Part shown: in pieces, positions 45,588-48,012 of the stretch
Numbering within the stretch: position 1 is the stretch's first letter
Layout: each line of letters begins with the position of its first letter
Assembly: GCF_030124325.1 (NCBI RefSeq)
Contig: NZ_JASKLR010000002.1
Location: forward strand, 1 to 48,012
Origin: Sinorhizobium sp. 8-89
GTDB lineage: Bacteria; Pseudomonadota; Alphaproteobacteria; Rhizobiales; Rhizobiaceae
Direction of reading: 5' to 3'
Length of the DNA: 48,012 nt
Position numbers and translations under genes: made by a program
The notes under the pieces: model-generated
Seen by the model: only the letters and a program-made list of their open reading frames with translations
Databases searched by the model: none
What the model was told of the DNA's origin: nothing

Positions 45588-46448
45588 TTACTCTCTGCCG
45601 GTCGCTACGGGCGTGTCGGGCCGTCCGCCCCATTCCGACCAGGAGCCATCATAGAGCGTATTGTCCGTATGCCCCAGCGATTGAAGGGCGAGTGTTATGA
45701 TCGCAGCCGTGACGCCGGAGCCGCAAGTGGTGACGACGGGCTTCGTCAGGTCGACGCCGGCATCCGCAAAGGTCTGGCGCAAGGCATCAAGGTCCTTGAA
45801 CTTGCCTCCCTCGGAAAAGACGCCGGACGGCAGGCTCTTAGCTCCGGGCATATGTCCCGAACGCAGGCCGGCGCGCGGCTCCGGCTCCTCGCCCGTGAAG
45901 CGGCCTGCGCCGCGCGCATCGGCAATCTGCGCGAGCCGCGTCTCCACGACTGCCTTCATACTCTCGAAGGAGGTGACGGCGGCCGCGTTGAACGTGGCGT
46001 TGAAAACGCGTGGCGTCGGGTTGGGGATCTCCCTGGTCGTCGGCCGTCCCTCTGCCTTCCAGCCGTCCATGCCGCCATCGAGAACGAAGACGTGCTTTGC
46101 GCCCATGATCCGGAACATCCACCAGACACGCGGCGCGGTGAGGATGCCCGGCCCGTCGTAAACGACGATCGTGTCGTTCTCACCAATGCCCATGGCACCG
46201 ACAGCTTGCGCGAAAACTTGCGGCGAGGGGAGGGTATGCGGCAGTCCGCTCGACTGATCGGCGATCGCGTCTTGGTCGAAGAATATGGCGCCAGGAATGT
46301 GCGCCGCTTCGTATTCTGCCTTCGGGTCTCGGTTCTGCGCCGGCAGGTACCAGGCTGCGTCGAGGACTTTCACCGATGGGTCGCCGAGACGCTGTTGGAG
46401 CCAGTCGGCGGAAACGACAAAAGCACTCTTGTTCTCGTTGTTGTTCAT
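45588..46448 (-). CDS. sseA: 3-mercaptopyruvate sulfurtransferase SseA
   Basis: Tandem-rhodanese enzyme that moves sulfur from 3-mercaptopyruvate (from cysteine) to thiol acceptors. 286 residues. The N-terminal non-catalytic rhodanese domain has VSADWLQQRLGDPSVKVLDA and HIPGAIFFDQDAIAD. The C-terminal domain has GHMPGAKSLP and the active loop TCGSGVTA with Cys242; a CG[S/T]GVTA loop marks mercaptopyruvate rather than thiosulfate sulfurtransferases. The ATG at 46448 has GGAG eight bases upstream; a GTG at 46457 is the alternative. Lies between alaX and the GNAT gene with short gaps. Confidence 0.94.
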   Translation of the reverse strand: MNNNENKSAFVVSADWLQQRLGDPSVKVLDAAWYLPAQNRDPKAEYEAAHIPGAIFFDQDAIADQSSGLPHTLPSPQVFAQAVGAMGIGENDTIVVYDGPGILTAPRVWWMFRIMGAKHVFVLDGGMDGWKAEGRPTTREIPNPTPRVFNATFNAAAVTSFESMKAVVETRLAQIADARGAGRFTGEEPEPRAGLRSGHMPGAKSLPSGVFSEGGKFKDLDALRQTFADAGVDLTKPVVTTCGSGVTAAIITLALQSLGHTDNTLYDGSWSEWGGRPDTPVATGRE

Positions 46449-46466
46449 TGTCGTCACTCCAGAGAT

Positions 46467-47216
46467 TCAAACAGCCGCACGATCTTCGGGCGTTCCGAAG
46501 CGTATCCGAAAACGCCGATTCTCCTTACCCTTCTTTTCGATCTTGGCGATGTGAATCGCTCCTATTTCCTGGGTCTCGGACACGTGCGTGCCGCCGCAGG
46601 GCTGGCTGTCGACGGCGGAATCCTTGCCAATGCAGACGAGGCTCACTCGTCCGAGGCCCATCGGCGGACGGACGTTTTTCGATTTGACGATGCCCGGATT
46701 GGCGGCGAGCTCCTCGTCCGTGATCCATTGCACGTAAACGCGATGGTTCTCCTCGACCAGCTTCATGAGCGCAGCCGTCACCTGATTCTTGTCGATCGTT
46801 TCGCTCATGTCGAAGTCGACGCGGCTTTCGTCCTCGCCGACGGCGGCGCCCGTAATCGGGAACGGGCAGACGACGGACAGCAGGTGGCAGGCAGTATGCA
46901 TGCGCATCAATCGGTACCGCCGCGGCCAGTCGATATGCAGGACAAGCTTTTCCCCGATCGCCGGCGAAGGCTGGCCCTCCGCCGGGACATGGACGATCAC
47001 GTCCTTGGTGGCGCCGTGCCGGGTGCCCGCAATCGCGATTCGGCTTCCGTCGTTACGCTCGAGAAAGCCGGTATCGCCCGGCTGTCCGCCGGAGGTGGCG
47101 TAGAAGCAGGTCTGGTCAAGCTCGATCCCGCCGTCCTCGAGAATTCCGGTCACGCTTGCTTCGCAGGTCGAGAGGTAGAAATCTTCACGGAAGAGGGCGG
47201 TAACGAACTTGGTCAT
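46467..47216 (-). CDS. AlaX family alanyl-tRNA editing protein
   Basis: 249 residues; a free-standing relative of the alanyl-tRNA synthetase editing domain that removes wrongly attached serine or glycine from tRNA-Ala. The zinc-binding HxxxH is HTACH (MRMHTACHLLSVV), and the second site is the CxxxH QPCGGTHV near the C terminus. The N-terminal part FYLSTCEASVTGILEDGGIE and FYATSGGQPGDTGFL is the typical beta-barrel with the GGQ/GG loop. Length fits the AlaX-M type with both barrel and editing domain. Eight bases after cysK, 18 bases before sseA: an operon with cysteine enzymes. Confidence 0.92.
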   Translation of the reverse strand: MTKFVTALFREDFYLSTCEASVTGILEDGGIELDQTCFYATSGGQPGDTGFLERNDGSRIAIAGTRHGATKDVIVHVPAEGQPSPAIGEKLVLHIDWPRRYRLMRMHTACHLLSVVCPFPITGAAVGEDESRVDFDMSETIDKNQVTAALMKLVEENHRVYVQWITDEELAANPGIVKSKNVRPPMGLGRVSLVCIGKDSAVDSQPCGGTHVSETQEIGAIHIAKIEKKGKENRRFRIRFGTPEDRAAV

Positions 47217-47224
47217 CGCGAATC

Positions 47225-48012
47225 TTATCCAACTGGCTCGTATGGCACGGTGATGTTCGAAGCGGTCTTCAGCCAGGTTGGGACCGGCAGTCCCTTGGAA
47301 GTCAGAAAGTCCGGGTTGAAGAGCTTGGACTGATAGCGGTTACCATAGTCGCAAAGAATCGTCACGATCGTGTGGCCGGGACCGAGCTCCTTGGCGAGCC
47401 GGACCGCGCCAGCAATGTTGATGCCGGTCGAACCGCCGACACAGATCCCCTCCTTTTCGATCAGGTCGAAGACATAGGGCACGGCTTCCGAATCGGGAAT
47501 CTGATAGGCGAAGTCCGGCGTGAATCCTTCCAGGTTGGCGGTGATGCGGCCCTGGCCGATGCCCTCGGTGATCGAGCTCCCGCTCGCCTTGAGCTCGCCA
47601 TGCGCATAGTAATTGTAAAGTGCGGCCCCTTCCGGATCGGCAATACCGATCTTGATCGCGGGATTTTTGGCACGCAGCCCTTGAGCCACGCCGGCGAGCG
47701 TGCCTCCGGAGCCCACTGCGCAGATGAAACCGTCGACCTTGCCGTCTGTGTCACGCCAGATCTCCGGCGCAGTCGTTTCCACATGCGCGTCACGGTTCGC
47801 GACGTTGTCGAACTGGTTCGCCCAGATCGCGCCGTTCGGTTCCGTCTTGGCAAGTTCGGCGGCCAGCCGGCCCGAAATCTTCACGTAGTTGTTTGGATTT
47901 TTGTACGGCACCGCAGGAACTTCGACCAGCTCGGCACCCATCAGTCGCAACGCGTCCTTCTTTTCCTGGCTCTGCGTTTCGGGAATGACGATGACCGTGC
48001 GGTATCCGAGCG
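47225..48012 (-). CDS. cysK: Cysteine synthase A, CysK (5' end outside window)
   Basis: C-terminal 261 residues of O-acetylserine sulfhydrylase, which makes cysteine from O-acetylserine and sulfide with PLP. The frame stays open to the right edge (LGYRTVIVIPETQSQEKKDA), so the N-terminal part with the PLP lysine lies outside. Visible markers: NQFDNVANRDAH, CAVGSGGTLAGVAQGL (PLP phosphate loop), EGIGQGRITANLE and GICVGGSTGINIAGA, which carry the conserved serine of the family. First gene of the visible operon cysK-alaX-sseA-GNAT. Confidence 0.93.
   Translation of the reverse strand, partial: LGYRTVIVIPETQSQEKKDALRLMGAELVEVPAVPYKNPNNYVKISGRLAAELAKTEPNGAIWANQFDNVANRDAHVETTAPEIWRDTDGKVDGFICAVGSGGTLAGVAQGLRAKNPAIKIGIADPEGAALYNYYAHGELKASGSSITEGIGQGRITANLEGFTPDFAYQIPDSEAVPYVFDLIEKEGICVGGSTGINIAGAVRLAKELGPGHTIVTILCDYGNRYQSKLFNPDFLTSKGLPVPTWLKTASNITVPYEPVG

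Noticed and set aside
45669..47333. 554-residue open frame antisense to sseA and alaX
   Set aside because: It crosses two genuine genes, has low-complexity Arg/Gly-rich sequence and no recognisable domain.

Overview
The window reads as chromosomal DNA of a high-GC alphaproteobacterium of the Rhizobiaceae, most likely Sinorhizobium/Ensifer. This rests on protein sequence character (GlmU, GlmS, GlnB, GlnA, MoaC, IalB-type, HspQ, GNAT and DUF families close to what I remember from Sinorhizobium), on an anthranilate/molybdopterin operon layout known in rhizobia, and on short palindromic intergenic repeats of the rhizobial mosaic type. No database search was possible. About 90 percent of the DNA is coding. 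I see no insertion sequence, prophage, CRISPR array, plasmid or replication origin.

Layout. 0-2.6 kb: end of a nucleoside-type (BMP family) ABC importer (permease, binding protein) and an FCD-type GntR regulator. 2.7-4.0 kb: CorC/HlyC-type CBS membrane protein. 4.2-9.7 kb (minus): operon of a PpiD-like periplasmic chaperone, trpD, trpC, moaC and moeA, mostly with touching or overlapping ends. 10-16.4 kb (plus): Na/Pi symporter-like protein, glmU, glmS, a GNAT enzyme overlapping glmS, and a DUF502 membrane protein. 16.4-22.5 kb: recG (minus) diverging from sdhE-mfd (plus). 22.5-25.2 kb (minus): FrnE/DsbA-like protein and an orphan peptide-binding protein. 25.5-26.7 kb: IalB-like exported protein converging on hspQ.

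26.8-28.7 kb (minus): glnB-glnA with a sigma-54 promoter, an upstream NtrC-like site and a terminator-like hairpin between the two genes. 29-31.9 kb: NAD(P)HX repair enzyme, gpt, and a molybdopterin-binding CinA-like protein. 31.9-34.1 kb is the least conserved-looking stretch: a 5'-truncated wrbA remnant and four tiny hypothetical genes, ending at tRNA-Leu(UAA). 34.2-37.1 kb (minus): HAD phosphatase, exported protein and TrkH, diverging from a threonine dehydratase (37.2-38.5 kb). 38.6-42.5 kb: HlyU-like protein, Tat-exported 2',3'-cyclic nucleotidase, and a membrane diguanylate cyclase. 42.5-44.3 kb: divergent AsnC-type regulator and alanine dehydrogenase. 44.4-48 kb (minus): DUF1203 protein, then a sulfur/cysteine operon cysK-alaX-sseA-GNAT; cysK runs off the right edge.

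The main themes are amino-acid and nitrogen metabolism (glnBA, trpDC, ald, threonine dehydratase, cysK), cell-wall precursor supply (glmU, glmS), DNA repair (recG, mfd) and cofactor biosynthesis. I did not find a clearly new multi-gene system. The most interesting signals are non-coding: the stop-codon-linked palindromic repeats, the glnB-glnA inter-gene terminator, the tandem repeat plus palindrome before the Na/Pi symporter gene, and the wrbA remnant.
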